Of a DNA stretch of 64,000 bases, positions 1-8,223 are shown piece after piece (within the stretch, counting starts at the first letter, position 1; each line of letters begins with the position of its first letter). Source of the DNA: Streptomyces lincolnensis (GTDB taxonomy: Bacteria; Actinomycetota; Actinomycetes; Streptomycetales; Streptomycetaceae); the NCBI RefSeq assembly GCF_001685355.1, contig NZ_CP016438.1, positions 8,680,001-8,744,000 on the forward strand, given 5' to 3'. The notes below the pieces were generated by a model. That model was not told the origin of the DNA, ran no database searches, and saw only the letters and a program-made list of their open reading frames with translations. A program made the position numbers and the translations under genes.

Positions 1-838
1 TGCTGCCGGAGTGCAGGTTGATGCCGTCGCGCCAGGCGGACAGGTGGATGTGGCCGCCGTTGCCGACGCCCTCGCCGACGACGGCCGGGGCGAAGGAGAC
101 GGCGAGGCCGTGGCGGGCGGCCACCGCGCGGACGGTCTGCCGCACCAGCACGCTCCGGTCGGCCGCGGCCACCGGGTCGAGGGCACTCACCGAGATCTCG
201 AACTGTCCGGCCGCATACTCCGGATGCAGCTGCTCGACCTCCACGTCCTGTGCGGCGAGCGCGGCCAGCAGATCGGCCGTGCAGTCGCTCATTTCGACCT
301 GCCGGGCGGCGCTGTACGCGGGGCCGGTCGTCGCGGGCACGAAGTCGCCGCCGGGCGGGCCCTGTCCCATGGACCACTCGATCTCGATGCCCGCTCTGAA
401 GGCGAGGCCGTGCCGCCGGGACGCCTCGGCGACGATCCGGCGCAGCACGGTACGGCCGCAGCCCGGATGCGGCTCGCCCTCCTGCGTGATCCGGTCGACC
501 GGCGCCCACGCCCAGCCGGGCTGCCCCACCAGGGCCACCAGCCGGTCGAGGTCGGGGTAGAGCCGCAGATCGCCGTCGGGCGAGCCGAGCACGTCCGTCG
601 ACACGATCGAGTCGTCGGCGAGGAAGGTGTCGAACACCGGGGACATGCCGACGCCCCAGGCCGCCGCCGAGGCGAGCCGAGCCGTCGGGACCGTCTTCAC
701 GCGGGCGACGCCCGCGGTGTCGACGTAGGCGAGGACGACGCCGTGCACGCCCCGCCCGGTCAGCTCACCGGCGAGTGCGGCGGCCCGTTCGACATCACCC
801 GGACGCCCGCCGGGGACGGGGTCGGCAAGCGTGGTCAT
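1..838 (-). CDS. glutamine synthetase-like ligase, 5' part only
   Basis: The start codon and 279 codons are inside the window; the C-terminal part lies beyond the left edge. The start is ATG at 838 with a GAGGA ribosome site just upstream. The protein has a GS beta-grasp-like N-terminus (GVHGVVLAYVDTAGVARVK), then EIEWSMG, which fits the metal-binding ExE of the GS catalytic domain, and GNGGHIHLS, which fits the ATP/metal HxHxS motif. The family ligates ammonia or an amine to a carboxylate, usually glutamate, using ATP. The N-terminus looks more like the GlnA-like/gamma-glutamylpolyamide group than housekeeping GlnA, so the substrate is open. It runs in the same direction as the methyltransferase 41 bp upstream. 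Confidence 0.85.
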   Translation of the reverse strand, partial: MTTLADPVPGGRPGDVERAAALAGELTGRGVHGVVLAYVDTAGVARVKTVPTARLASAAAWGVGMSPVFDTFLADDSIVSTDVLGSPDGDLRLYPDLDRLVALVGQPGWAWAPVDRITQEGEPHPGCGRTVLRRIVAEASRRHGLAFRAGIEIEWSMGQGPPGGDFVPATTGPAYSAARQVEMSDCTADLLAALAAQDVEVEQLHPEYAAGQFEISVSALDPVAAADRSVLVRQTVRAVAARHGLAVSFAPAVVGEGVGNGGHIHLSAWRDGINLHSGS

Positions 839-879
839 ACGTCCTCCTCGACGGGCGCGCGCCGGGCCTTTCGCCCGCG

Positions 880-1692
880 TCAGGGTTTCACGGCCACCGC
901 GCCGAACTGCGGCACCGCGAGGGGCGAGCCGGACTCGGCACGCCACTGCGAGCACGACACCAGGCCCGGCTCCAGCAGCGTCAGCCCGTCGAAGAAGGAG
1001 GCGATGTCCTCGCGGCTGCGGGCGGTGATCGGCGGAGTGGCGTTCTCGTTCCAGAACTTCATCGCCGGGATCTGGCCCTCGCCGCCGAGGTCGGAGTCGA
1101 ACGTGGGGTGGGTCAGGGCGAGATGGCTGCCGGAGGGCATCGCGGCCATCACCCGGCGGGCGATGTCGCGGGCCTTGTCCACGTCGAGGACGAAGTTGAG
1201 GATGCCGAGCATCATCACGGCGACCGGCTGGTCGAAGTCCAGGGTCCCCGCGGCGCGTTCGAGGATGGCGTCGGGGTCGTGGACGTCGGCGTCGATGTAG
1301 TCGGTGACGCCGGCGGGCGTGCTGGTGAGCAGGGTGCGGGCGTGCACCAGGACGATCGGGTCGTTGTCGACGTAGACGATCCGCGACTCGGGGGCGATCC
1401 GCTGGGCGATCTCGTGGGTGTTGTCCACCGTCGGCAGGCCGGTGCCGATGTCCAGGAACTGCCGGATGCCCTGCTCCTCGGCGAGGTACCGGACCGCCCG
1501 GCCCAGGAACCAGCGGTCGGCGCGGGCGATCTCGCGGATGATCGGGAACATGCCGGCCACGTGTTCGCCGACCTGCTGGTCGACCTCGTAGTTGTCCTTG
1601 CCGCCGATCCAGTAGTTCCAGACGCGCGCGTTGTGCGCCACTCCCGTGTTCAGCCTCGCCGATGTGCCCGCCGGGGTGTCGCTGTCGCTCAC
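880..1692 (-). CDS. SAM-dependent methyltransferase (DUF574/Methyltransf_19)
   Basis: This 270-aa protein belongs to a family abundant in Streptomyces. It carries the signature WNYWIGGKDNYEVD near the N-terminus, a SAM-binding FLDIGTGLPT loop and the VVYVDNDPIVL-type acidic strand (here IVYVDNDPIVL). No member has, to my knowledge, a firmly assigned substrate. I chose GTG at 1692 because AAGGAG lies 8 nt upstream; an upstream ATG at 1710 is possible. A paralogue of the same family sits at 14471-15262. It is divergent from the P450 gene, with about 270 bp between them. Confidence 0.9.
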   Translation of the reverse strand: MSDSDTPAGTSARLNTGVAHNARVWNYWIGGKDNYEVDQQVGEHVAGMFPIIREIARADRWFLGRAVRYLAEEQGIRQFLDIGTGLPTVDNTHEIAQRIAPESRIVYVDNDPIVLVHARTLLTSTPAGVTDYIDADVHDPDAILERAAGTLDFDQPVAVMMLGILNFVLDVDKARDIARRVMAAMPSGSHLALTHPTFDSDLGGEGQIPAMKFWNENATPPITARSREDIASFFDGLTLLEPGLVSCSQWRAESGSPLAVPQFGAVAVKP

Positions 1693-1963
1693 GTCTTCGC
1701 TCCTTCTCACGTACGGCCGTTCGCCGCCATTGTGCCGTCCGATGATCAGCTTGTCCCGGAAACGCCGACAGCGACAGGTGCCCGGCGCGCACAGCCACTC
1801 GAACGCCCCGCCCGGACCGGGCCGACGCGGGCCCGCTGTTCATTACCGGTGAGTACCCCGCGGTGTGGCCCAGGTGAACTCTGAGGTACGGTCTCCACCG
1901 ATCCGCAACCACTCACAGGCTCTGGGCCGCTACGGGCGGTGTCGAAGGGGGCGGCAACACAGC

Positions 1964-3376
1964 ATGGAATTTCACCTGGTCGACGAAGGGGAGTCGGCGC
2001 CGGGCGACGACGCGCCACTGGAGGCGCTGGCTCCGGAACCCCTGCTGACCCGGGACTACGAGACGCGGCCCGCGCTCGTCTACGAGCGGCTCCGCCAGCG
2101 CCACGGTCCGGTCGCGCCGGTCGACCTGCTCGGCGTGCCCGCGTGGCTCGTGCTGGGCTACAAGGAGTCGCTCCAGGTGCTCCAGGAGGACGCCGCCTGG
2201 CCCAAGGGCCTGGAGAACTGGCGGGCCCGCACGGAGGGCCGGGTGCCCGCGGACTGGCCGCTCGGCCCTTCACTTGAGGTCAACCACGTCCTGATCCAGG
2301 GCGGTCCCGGCTATCCCGCGCTGCGCAGCGCCTGGGACACCGCGCTGCGGCCGTTCCAGGACCCGCGCCACCCGCAGGCCAAGCGGCTGAAGGCGGCCGT
2401 CACGGTCTACGCCGACGACCTGATCACCCTGCTCGCGCAGGGCGGCCGCACGGGCATGGCCGACCTGTCGGCGCAGTTCTCCCGCCCGCTGCCGCTGATG
2501 GCGGCGAGCCATCTGCTGGGCTTCCCCGGCTCGCAGGGCGACGACGCCCTGATGGACATGTGGCGGGTGCTGGACGCGGGCCCCGACGCGGAACCCGCCC
2601 TGGAGCGGCTCCTGGAGACGCTCATGCGGCTGGCCGCCGCCAAGATGGAGCGGCCCGGCGACGACTTCCCCTCCCACCTGCTGGCCGCCCACCCCGACCT
2701 GTCGGTCGACGCGCTGGCCCGGGAGCTGTTCATGCTGCTCGGCATGACCTCCGACCACGTCGGCATCCTCATCTCCAACACCGTGGTCGAGGTGATCTCC
2801 GGGGAGAGCGAGGGCGGGGTACGCGCCGCGCTGTCCGCCGGAATGGTCCGGGAGACCATGAACCGGGTGGTCATGCGCAAGCCGCCGCTGGTGAACTTCG
2901 TGCCGAGGTTCGCGGCCCGCGACACCCGGCTGGGCAACTACACCATCCGCGCCGGCGACCCGGTGTGGGTCTCCTCCGCGGCCGCGCACGCCGATCCGCT
3001 CTTCGCCGGGCAGATGGCCCCGGGCTCCACCCTCAGCAGCAGGGCGCACCTGTCGTGGGGTGCCGGGCCGCGTCAGTGTCCCGCCCGCGAGCTGGCGTCC
3101 GTGACGATCGCGGCGGCCGGCGTGGGCCGCCTCTTCGAACGGTTCGGGCATCTGGAACTCGCCCTTCCCGTCGACCAACTGCCCTGGCGTTCCTCGCCGT
3201 TCATGCGCGGCCTGCGGTCGCTGCCGGTGCGCTACGAGCTGGCCTCGGCGACCGTGCCGCCCCTGCCGGTGCCCGAGGAGGCCGTGGCGGCCGCCACGGG
3301 GGTGCCCGACCAGGCCGAGAAGCGGCGGTCGTCGCTGTGGCGGTATCTGACGGGACTCATCCGCTCCGGCGGCTGA
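1964..3376 (+). CDS. cytochrome P450 lacking the ExxR arginine
   Basis: This 470-aa P450 has the heme loop WGAGPRQCPARE with the thiolate ligand at Cys372, and an I-helix-like segment LLGMTSDHVG. In the K-helix, where bacterial P450s have E-x-x-R, this protein reads E297-T-M-N300-R, so the canonical Arg position is Asn. Loss of ExxR is known for the Streptomyces CYP157 family and, as I recall, CYP156. The longer reading from 1865 adds 33 unconvincing residues; ATG at 1964 follows a purine-rich GAAGGGGG. No ferredoxin gene and no conservon genes (the usual neighbours of CYP157) are adjacent. The gene converges on the response regulator, with 7 nt between stop codons. Confidence 0.9.
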   Translation: MEFHLVDEGESAPGDDAPLEALAPEPLLTRDYETRPALVYERLRQRHGPVAPVDLLGVPAWLVLGYKESLQVLQEDAAWPKGLENWRARTEGRVPADWPLGPSLEVNHVLIQGGPGYPALRSAWDTALRPFQDPRHPQAKRLKAAVTVYADDLITLLAQGGRTGMADLSAQFSRPLPLMAASHLLGFPGSQGDDALMDMWRVLDAGPDAEPALERLLETLMRLAAAKMERPGDDFPSHLLAAHPDLSVDALARELFMLLGMTSDHVGILISNTVVEVISGESEGGVRAALSAGMVRETMNRVVMRKPPLVNFVPRFAARDTRLGNYTIRAGDPVWVSSAAAHADPLFAGQMAPGSTLSSRAHLSWGAGPRQCPARELASVTIAAAGVGRLFERFGHLELALPVDQLPWRSSPFMRGLRSLPVRYELASATVPPLPVPEEAVAAATGVPDQAEKRRSSLWRYLTGLIRSGG

Positions 3377-3383
3377 CGACCGG

Positions 3384-4094
3384 TCACGGTCCGGGCCGCA
3401 CCTGTCCGTTCTGCCAGGCCCAGGCCGCGATCTCCACGCGGTTCCGGGCCGCCAGCTTGAGCTGGACGCTGGACAGGTGCGTCTTGACGGTGGAGAGCGA
3501 GACATACAGTTCGGCGGCGATCTCGGCGTTGGTGCGGCCCTGGGCGACCAGCCGGACCACGTCGAGCTCACGGTCCGTCAGCGGCTCGGTGACCGGCGAG
3601 GGCCGCGCCGGGACGGCCGGCGACGGTGTGTCCGTCTCCGTGAGGTGCTTGAGCAGCCGGACGGTGACCGAGGGGGAGACCAGCGAGTCACCGGCCGCGG
3701 CCGCCCGGACCGCCTCCGCCAGCAGCGTCGGCCCGGAGTCCTTCAGCAGGAACCCGCAGGCCCCGCCGCGCAGCGCCCCGTACACGTACTCGTCGAGGTC
3801 GAAGGTGGTGACCACCACCACCCGCATCGGGTCGGCGACCTCGGGGCCCGCCAGCAGGCGGGTGGCCTCCAGGCCGTCCAGCTTCGGCATCCGGATGTCC
3901 AGCAGGCACACGTCCGGCCGTACCCGGCGGGCCAGCGCCACCGCCTCCTCGCCGTCGGCGGCCTCGGCGACGACCGTGATGTCGGGCTGCGCGTCCAGGA
4001 AGAAGCGGAAGCCGGTGCGGACCATGTCCTGGTCGTCGGCGATCAGCACGCGGATGGGGGCGCCGGGCGAGGTCGCCGGGGTGGGGCTCGTCAT
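3384..4094 (-). CDS. NarL/LuxR-family response regulator (orphan)
   Basis: This 236-aa protein has an N-terminal receiver domain (acidic pair D20-D21, phosphoacceptor Asp66 in CLLDIRMP, Lys in FLLKD) and a C-terminal LuxR helix-turn-helix (LTDRELDVVRLVAQGRTNAEIA, shown here by LTDRELDVVRL and STVKTHLSS). Such proteins bind DNA as dimers after phosphorylation by a partner histidine kinase. No kinase gene is adjacent. The gene follows the ABC permease on the same strand, 83 bp after its stop, so it probably controls the exporter. The start is ATG at 4094. Confidence 0.93.
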   Translation of the reverse strand: MTSPTPATSPGAPIRVLIADDQDMVRTGFRFFLDAQPDITVVAEAADGEEAVALARRVRPDVCLLDIRMPKLDGLEATRLLAGPEVADPMRVVVVTTFDLDEYVYGALRGGACGFLLKDSGPTLLAEAVRAAAAGDSLVSPSVTVRLLKHLTETDTPSPAVPARPSPVTEPLTDRELDVVRLVAQGRTNAEIAAELYVSLSTVKTHLSSVQLKLAARNRVEIAAWAWQNGQVRPGP

Positions 4095-4177
4095 GGCTCG
4101 ATCATGCCTCAGGCTCCCGGAACAGATACGGGCGGACGGCCCGCCGGAGTACCCGGCGGGCCGAGGGCCGGCGGTGC

Positions 4178-6187
4178 TCAGTCGGCGGCCCGGGCCGGAT
4201 CCGCCGTCACCTTCCGCAGCAGTGGCCGGCTGGCGCCGATGGCGGCGAGCATCGCCAGTGCCCCGACGGCCACACACACGGCCAGCCGCACGGCACTCGT
4301 GGTGTTGATCGTGGCACCGGCCAGCTTGTTGAGCTGGTAGGAGCCGTACACGCCCATGGCCGCGGTGCCTCCGGCCAGGACCACCAGCGGGAGGACCGTC
4401 TCGCGGACCCGGGCCCGGTCCAGCACCTTCAGCGGGGTGCCGGCCAGGCGCAGCAGGCCGTAGATCCGCCGCCGGTCCAGGACGTTGGCCGCCGCGGTGA
4501 GGCCGGCGGAGGCGGTCGCCACGACGAAGCTCAGGGCCAGGGTCGCGGTGCTGACCTGGGCGATGCGGTCGGTGACCGTGCGGTCGGACGCCGACGCGTA
4601 GTCCTGGGTGTAGGGCACATGGCCCGAACCGACGGAGGCGAGGGCGGTGACGGCCTTCTCGATCTGTCCGGTGCCGCCGGAGACGCGGGCCACCACGCCC
4701 GGAGAGCCGCCCAGCAGATTGTCGTAGTCGTCCTCGCGGCCCACGGTGACGGTCGCGGTGACGCCCGCCCGGTCCAGCAGTGTGCGGGACTCGGCGGCCG
4801 CGTGCCGGGCCGCCACGGGACTCTCGGTGATCACGGCGACCTGGTCGCGGTACTGCGCGCCGTCGGAGCCGAGCATGCTGACGGAGAAGAACCCGGCCGC
4901 GAACCCGGCCAGCACCAGGCCGCTGACGGTGCGCCAGGCGCCGCGCGGATCGTCGCTGAGCCGGCGTGCGGCCAACAGGGTCGCCGGGCGCCGGGCGAAG
5001 CGGCCCGCGATCCGGCCCAGCCGGTCCACCACCCAGGGGCCGAACAGCCAGAACGCGCCGTAGAAGATCAGCAGCAGCACCAGCAGGTCCCTGGGCTTCA
5101 GCTGCCCGCCGCCCGTCGACACCCAGATGTAGCCCAGCGCCGCCACGAACAGCACCAGCCGGATCATGCGGGTGCGGCGCGGGTTCGCCTGCTGGGCCAC
5201 CCCGAGCGGCGCGGTCGCCACCTGCCGCAGCATCGACACCGCGCTGATGGTGATGAGCGCGGTGACCGCGAGGACGATCCCCGCCAGCCAGGCCGCTCCC
5301 ACCCACAACTGGCCGGTGTACCAGCCGCCGACGCCGTACGGCACCTCGGCCAGGACCGGCAGCAGTGCCCCGTAGGCGAGGGCGCCGGTGACGGCTCCGG
5401 CGGCACCGACGGCCGTGGCCTCCACGGCGGTCATCGCGATGATCTGCCGCGGGGTCGCCCCCGCCAGCCGGAGCGCGGCGAGCCGCTGCTCGCGCCGGGC
5501 CGCGCCCAGCCGTCCGGCCGCCGAGGCCAGGACCACCACCGGCATCGCCAGCAGCACCACGCCCAGCAGCGCCGCCCCCTGGTCGAAGGCGGTGAACATG
5601 GTCGGCTTGCCGCCGGAGAAGCCGGACACCACGGCCCGCGCGGCCTGTCCCTCGTCGAACCAGCTCGCGTCCTGCGCGGCGGACCGCGACATCGCGGGGT
5701 CACCCGGCGCCCGGCCCACCACGGCGACCAGCTCGTCCGGCGAGGCGAGACCGGCCGCGCCGATGGTGCCGTAGTGCGCCCGCTTCGGGAAACGGTCGGC
5801 CAGCCGGTTCGCGGGCAGCTCGCGCAGCAGCTTCGCCAGGGCGGGGGAGAGGTAGACCTCGCCCCGCTTCGGGAAGGCGGTCAGACCGGGCGGTGCCTCG
5901 GTCGCGGCACGGCCGGGCAGCTGGGCCAGGGAGACCACGGCGAGGGGCTGGTGACGGACGTAGGTCGTGGCGAGCGCCTGGACGGCGGTGCCGTGCTCGG
6001 CGGGCTCGGGGGTGCGCCAGGCGGTGTGGTCGGCGCGTTCGCCCGAGCCCAGCGTGGCGGCGACCATCACCAGCAGGACGAAGGCGCCGACGGCGGCGGC
6101 GCCGGCCGCCAGCAGGTGGCTCTGGAGGCCGCGGCGGCCGGAGGACCGGGCCAGATGCCAGGTCAGGGGCAGGACGGGGGAACGCAT
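4178..6187 (-). CDS. FtsX-like ABC transporter permease
   Basis: This 669-aa membrane protein has the FtsX/MacB layout: one N-terminal membrane helix, a large extracytoplasmic region (about residues 50-205), then a block of helices with LAALRLAGATPRQI, a second set of helices, and a repeated core near the C-terminus (IYGLLRLAGTPLKVLDRARV). The two LRLAG motifs mark two FtsX domains, so one chain probably supplies the full permease. The start ATG at 6187 follows CGGAG, and its partner ATPase ends 25 bp upstream. FtsX-type exporters in Firmicutes and actinomycetes often confer resistance to envelope-active compounds; the substrate here is unknown. Confidence 0.92.
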   Translation of the reverse strand: MRSPVLPLTWHLARSSGRRGLQSHLLAAGAAAVGAFVLLVMVAATLGSGERADHTAWRTPEPAEHGTAVQALATTYVRHQPLAVVSLAQLPGRAATEAPPGLTAFPKRGEVYLSPALAKLLRELPANRLADRFPKRAHYGTIGAAGLASPDELVAVVGRAPGDPAMSRSAAQDASWFDEGQAARAVVSGFSGGKPTMFTAFDQGAALLGVVLLAMPVVVLASAAGRLGAARREQRLAALRLAGATPRQIIAMTAVEATAVGAAGAVTGALAYGALLPVLAEVPYGVGGWYTGQLWVGAAWLAGIVLAVTALITISAVSMLRQVATAPLGVAQQANPRRTRMIRLVLFVAALGYIWVSTGGGQLKPRDLLVLLLIFYGAFWLFGPWVVDRLGRIAGRFARRPATLLAARRLSDDPRGAWRTVSGLVLAGFAAGFFSVSMLGSDGAQYRDQVAVITESPVAARHAAAESRTLLDRAGVTATVTVGREDDYDNLLGGSPGVVARVSGGTGQIEKAVTALASVGSGHVPYTQDYASASDRTVTDRIAQVSTATLALSFVVATASAGLTAAANVLDRRRIYGLLRLAGTPLKVLDRARVRETVLPLVVLAGGTAAMGVYGSYQLNKLAGATINTTSAVRLAVCVAVGALAMLAAIGASRPLLRKVTADPARAAD

Positions 6188-6212
6188 GAAGGGGCTCCGT
6201 AGGGGCGCGCGG

Positions 6213-6896
6213 TCAGGCGACCGTGTACTGGCTGTGGCTGCTGATCCGGCCGTCGCGGACCTGGAGGATCCGGTCGCAGTGGGCGGCGACGTCGGCGTCG
6301 TGGGTGACCATGACCAGGGCGGCGCCCTGCTCGCGGGTGACGGAGGTCAGCAGCCGGACGACCTCCGTGCTGGTGGCCTGGTCGAGGGCGCCGGTCGGCT
6401 CGTCGGCGAAGACCACGTCCGGCTCGACGGCCAGGGCGCGGGCGATCGCCACCCGCTGGGCCTGGCCGCCGGACAGCTGACCGGGGCGGCGCTGCTCCAG
6501 GCCGCTCAGGCCGAGCGGCGCGAACCACCGGCGGGCCCGCTCGACGGCCTGCCCCCGCGCGATGCCCTCCAGCATCAGCGGCAGCGCCACGTTCTCCTCG
6601 GCGGGCAGCTCCGGCAGCAGCTGCCCGGACTGGAACACGAACCCGAAGCGCTTGCGGCGCAGCGCGCTCAGCTTGTTCTCGCCCAGCTTGTCGATGCGCT
6701 CGCCCCGCAGCAGAACCTGCCCTCCGTCGGGCCGGACGATCCCGGCGAGGGTGTGCAGCAGCGTGGACTTTCCGGACCCGGACGGGCCCATGATGGCCAG
6801 CGAGTCCCGCTCGCCGACCTGGACGTCCACCCCGGCCAGCGCGGTGGTGGAGCCGTACTTCTTCACAAGGCCGTGACCGGCCAGAACGGTGTGCAT
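6213..6896 (-). CDS. ABC transporter ATPase (LolD/MacB type)
   Basis: This 227-aa ATPase has Walker A GPSGSGKST, Q-loop FVFQSGQLLPEL, signature LSGGQAQRVAIARAL, Walker B VVFADEPTGALD and the His switch MVTHDADVAAHC. The DEPTGALD form and short length are typical of ATPases that partner FtsX-like permeases. ATG at 6896 is chosen because the conserved VLAGHGLVKKYG strand begins right after it. It sits between the DUF4333 gene (19 bp upstream) and the permease (25 bp downstream), and the four minus-strand genes from 7284 to 3384 look like one operon. Confidence 0.95.
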   Translation of the reverse strand: MHTVLAGHGLVKKYGSTTALAGVDVQVGERDSLAIMGPSGSGKSTLLHTLAGIVRPDGGQVLLRGERIDKLGENKLSALRRKRFGFVFQSGQLLPELPAEENVALPLMLEGIARGQAVERARRWFAPLGLSGLEQRRPGQLSGGQAQRVAIARALAVEPDVVFADEPTGALDQATSTEVVRLLTSVTREQGAALVMVTHDADVAAHCDRILQVRDGRISSHSQYTVA

Positions 6897-6915
6897 GATG
6901 TGCGGTCGCCCTCTT

Positions 6916-7284
6916 CTAGCGCTGGAACTTCCAGGTGACGGAGTCGCTCGTGGCCTTGACCACGGAGACCGGGATGCTGACGTGCTCGCCGTCGCTTCTC
7001 CTGCCGGTGCAGGTGACGGAGGCTCCGGCGACCGCCTTGAGGCCGGTGGGGCAGGCGATGTCGTCGACCTTCGTCCCGACCCAGGGCAGCGGGTGGTACT
7101 TGCTCCGGGTGCGGCCCTCGACGATGTTCGCGGCCAGCGCCTTGTGGCCGCCGACGGACGCCGTGCTGTACTCGTCGAGCCTGCTGGTCGACTGGGTGCC
7201 GGCCAGCGCGTGCGTGCCGACGCCGAAGACCGCCGTGACGGCCACCGCACCTCCGACGGCGCCGATGAGGAACTTGCGCTGCAT
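6916..7284 (-). CDS. exported DUF4333-type small protein
   Basis: This 122-aa protein begins MQRKFLIGAVGGAVAV and continues with a hydrophobic segment ending ALAG, a likely Sec signal peptide or membrane anchor. The mature part has two cysteines (ACPTGL and VTCTGR) in a small beta-rich domain that resembles DUF4333. The start ATG at 7284 follows AGGAG. It is the first gene of the ABC exporter/response regulator operon, so it may be an extracytoplasmic accessory protein or a reporter of envelope state; this is inference from position only. Confidence 0.75.
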   Translation of the reverse strand: MQRKFLIGAVGGAVAVTAVFGVGTHALAGTQSTSRLDEYSTASVGGHKALAANIVEGRTRSKYHPLPWVGTKVDDIACPTGLKAVAGASVTCTGRRSDGEHVSIPVSVVKATSDSVTWKFQR

Positions 7285-7529
7285 CACGTACTCCTGAGGA
7301 CTCGGTGCCCCGGGGGCCGGGGCGGAGGAAGTGGCTCCACCCTCGCCCGCGGACCCGGGCGGGTGCCTCGGCCATCCGGCCAGGGTTCGGCGGCGCCCCT
7401 CGACCGTTCGACCGATCCCCGGGGCGGTGGCACGGGCCGCGTGACACGCCGACCGGGGCCGCTGTTCAATGGGGCTGCACAAGCCGGACCGGGGGAGTGC
7501 CCGCCCCGGCCCGAGAAAGGAGCCGCCCC

Positions 7530-8171
7530 GTGTCCCCTCCCGCCGTGCCGCCGGTCGGCGCCCGCATCCGCCGGGCTCGGCTCGCGCGAGGACTCGGGCT
7601 GCGCGCGCTCGCCCGCGAGGTCGGAGTCTCCGCGAGCCTCGTCTCGCAGATAGAGACCGGCAAGAGCCAGCCGTCGGTGAGCACCCTGTACGCCATCACG
7701 ACCGTGCTCGGCATCTCCGTCGAGGCGCTCTTCGACGCCGGGGAGAGCGAGGCCGCCGCCCCCGTCGCGGCGGCGGGCACCGTCCCGCACGCCCTCGCCG
7801 CGTTCGCCGCCGACCCCGGGCGCCGTATCGGCCCGCTGGTCGGCCGGGCCGAGCGGGAGACGCTGGAGCTGGACTCGGGCGTGGTGTGGGAGCGTCTCGG
7901 CCACGTCCCGGGCACCGACGTCGGCTTCCTGCTGGTGACCTACCGGCCCGGTGGCTCCTCCTCCACCTCAGGCGGTCTGATGCGGCACGCGGGCACCGAG
8001 TACGGCTATCTGACCTCGGGCGAACTCGTCCTGACCCTCGGCTTCGAGGAGCACACGCTGCGCCCCGGCGACGCGGTCTGCTTCGAGTCGACGACCCCGC
8101 ACCGCTACCGCAACGACGGCACCGAACCGGCCGTCGGGGTCTGGTACGTGGCAGGCCAAAGTGTTCAGTAG
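7530..8171 (+). CDS. XRE-family regulator with C-terminal cupin
   Basis: This 213-aa protein joins an N-terminal XRE helix-turn-helix (about residues 8-65, with LREVGVSASLVSQIETG-like sequence, here AREVGVSASLVSQIETGKS) to a cupin sensor domain (about 120-205, LMRHAGTEYGYLTSGEL and GDAVCFESTTPHRY). PuuR- and SutR-type regulators share this layout and usually sense the substrate of the genes they control. The GTG start at 7530 follows GAAAGGAG. It lies 52 bp before the catabolic operon on the same strand and is the best candidate regulator of 8224-14440. Confidence 0.92.
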   Translation: MSPPAVPPVGARIRRARLARGLGLRALAREVGVSASLVSQIETGKSQPSVSTLYAITTVLGISVEALFDAGESEAAAPVAAAGTVPHALAAFAADPGRRIGPLVGRAERETLELDSGVVWERLGHVPGTDVGFLLVTYRPGGSSSTSGGLMRHAGTEYGYLTSGELVLTLGFEEHTLRPGDAVCFESTTPHRYRNDGTEPAVGVWYVAGQSVQ

Positions 8172-8180
8172 CACTTGACA
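8159..8180. promoter_or_regulatory. inverted repeat and -35-like box before the M24 operon
   Basis: AAGTG at 8159-8163 and CACTT at 8172-8176 form an inverted repeat with an 8-nt centre. The right arm runs into TTGACA at 8175-8180, a perfect -35 hexamer. The stop codon of the XRE-cupin gene lies in the centre. A regulator bound here could block a promoter that drives the six-gene operon independently of the regulator gene. No convincing -10 hexamer was seen at standard spacing. Confidence 0.35.
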
Positions 8181-8223
8181 CCTTCTCCACCCGGTCGTTG
8201 ACTCGATGGTGGGGGTGGTCGTC

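Noticed and set aside
11..1300. 429-codon plus-strand open frame at the left edge
   Set aside because: It spans two well-supported minus-strand genes and has no domain-like pattern.
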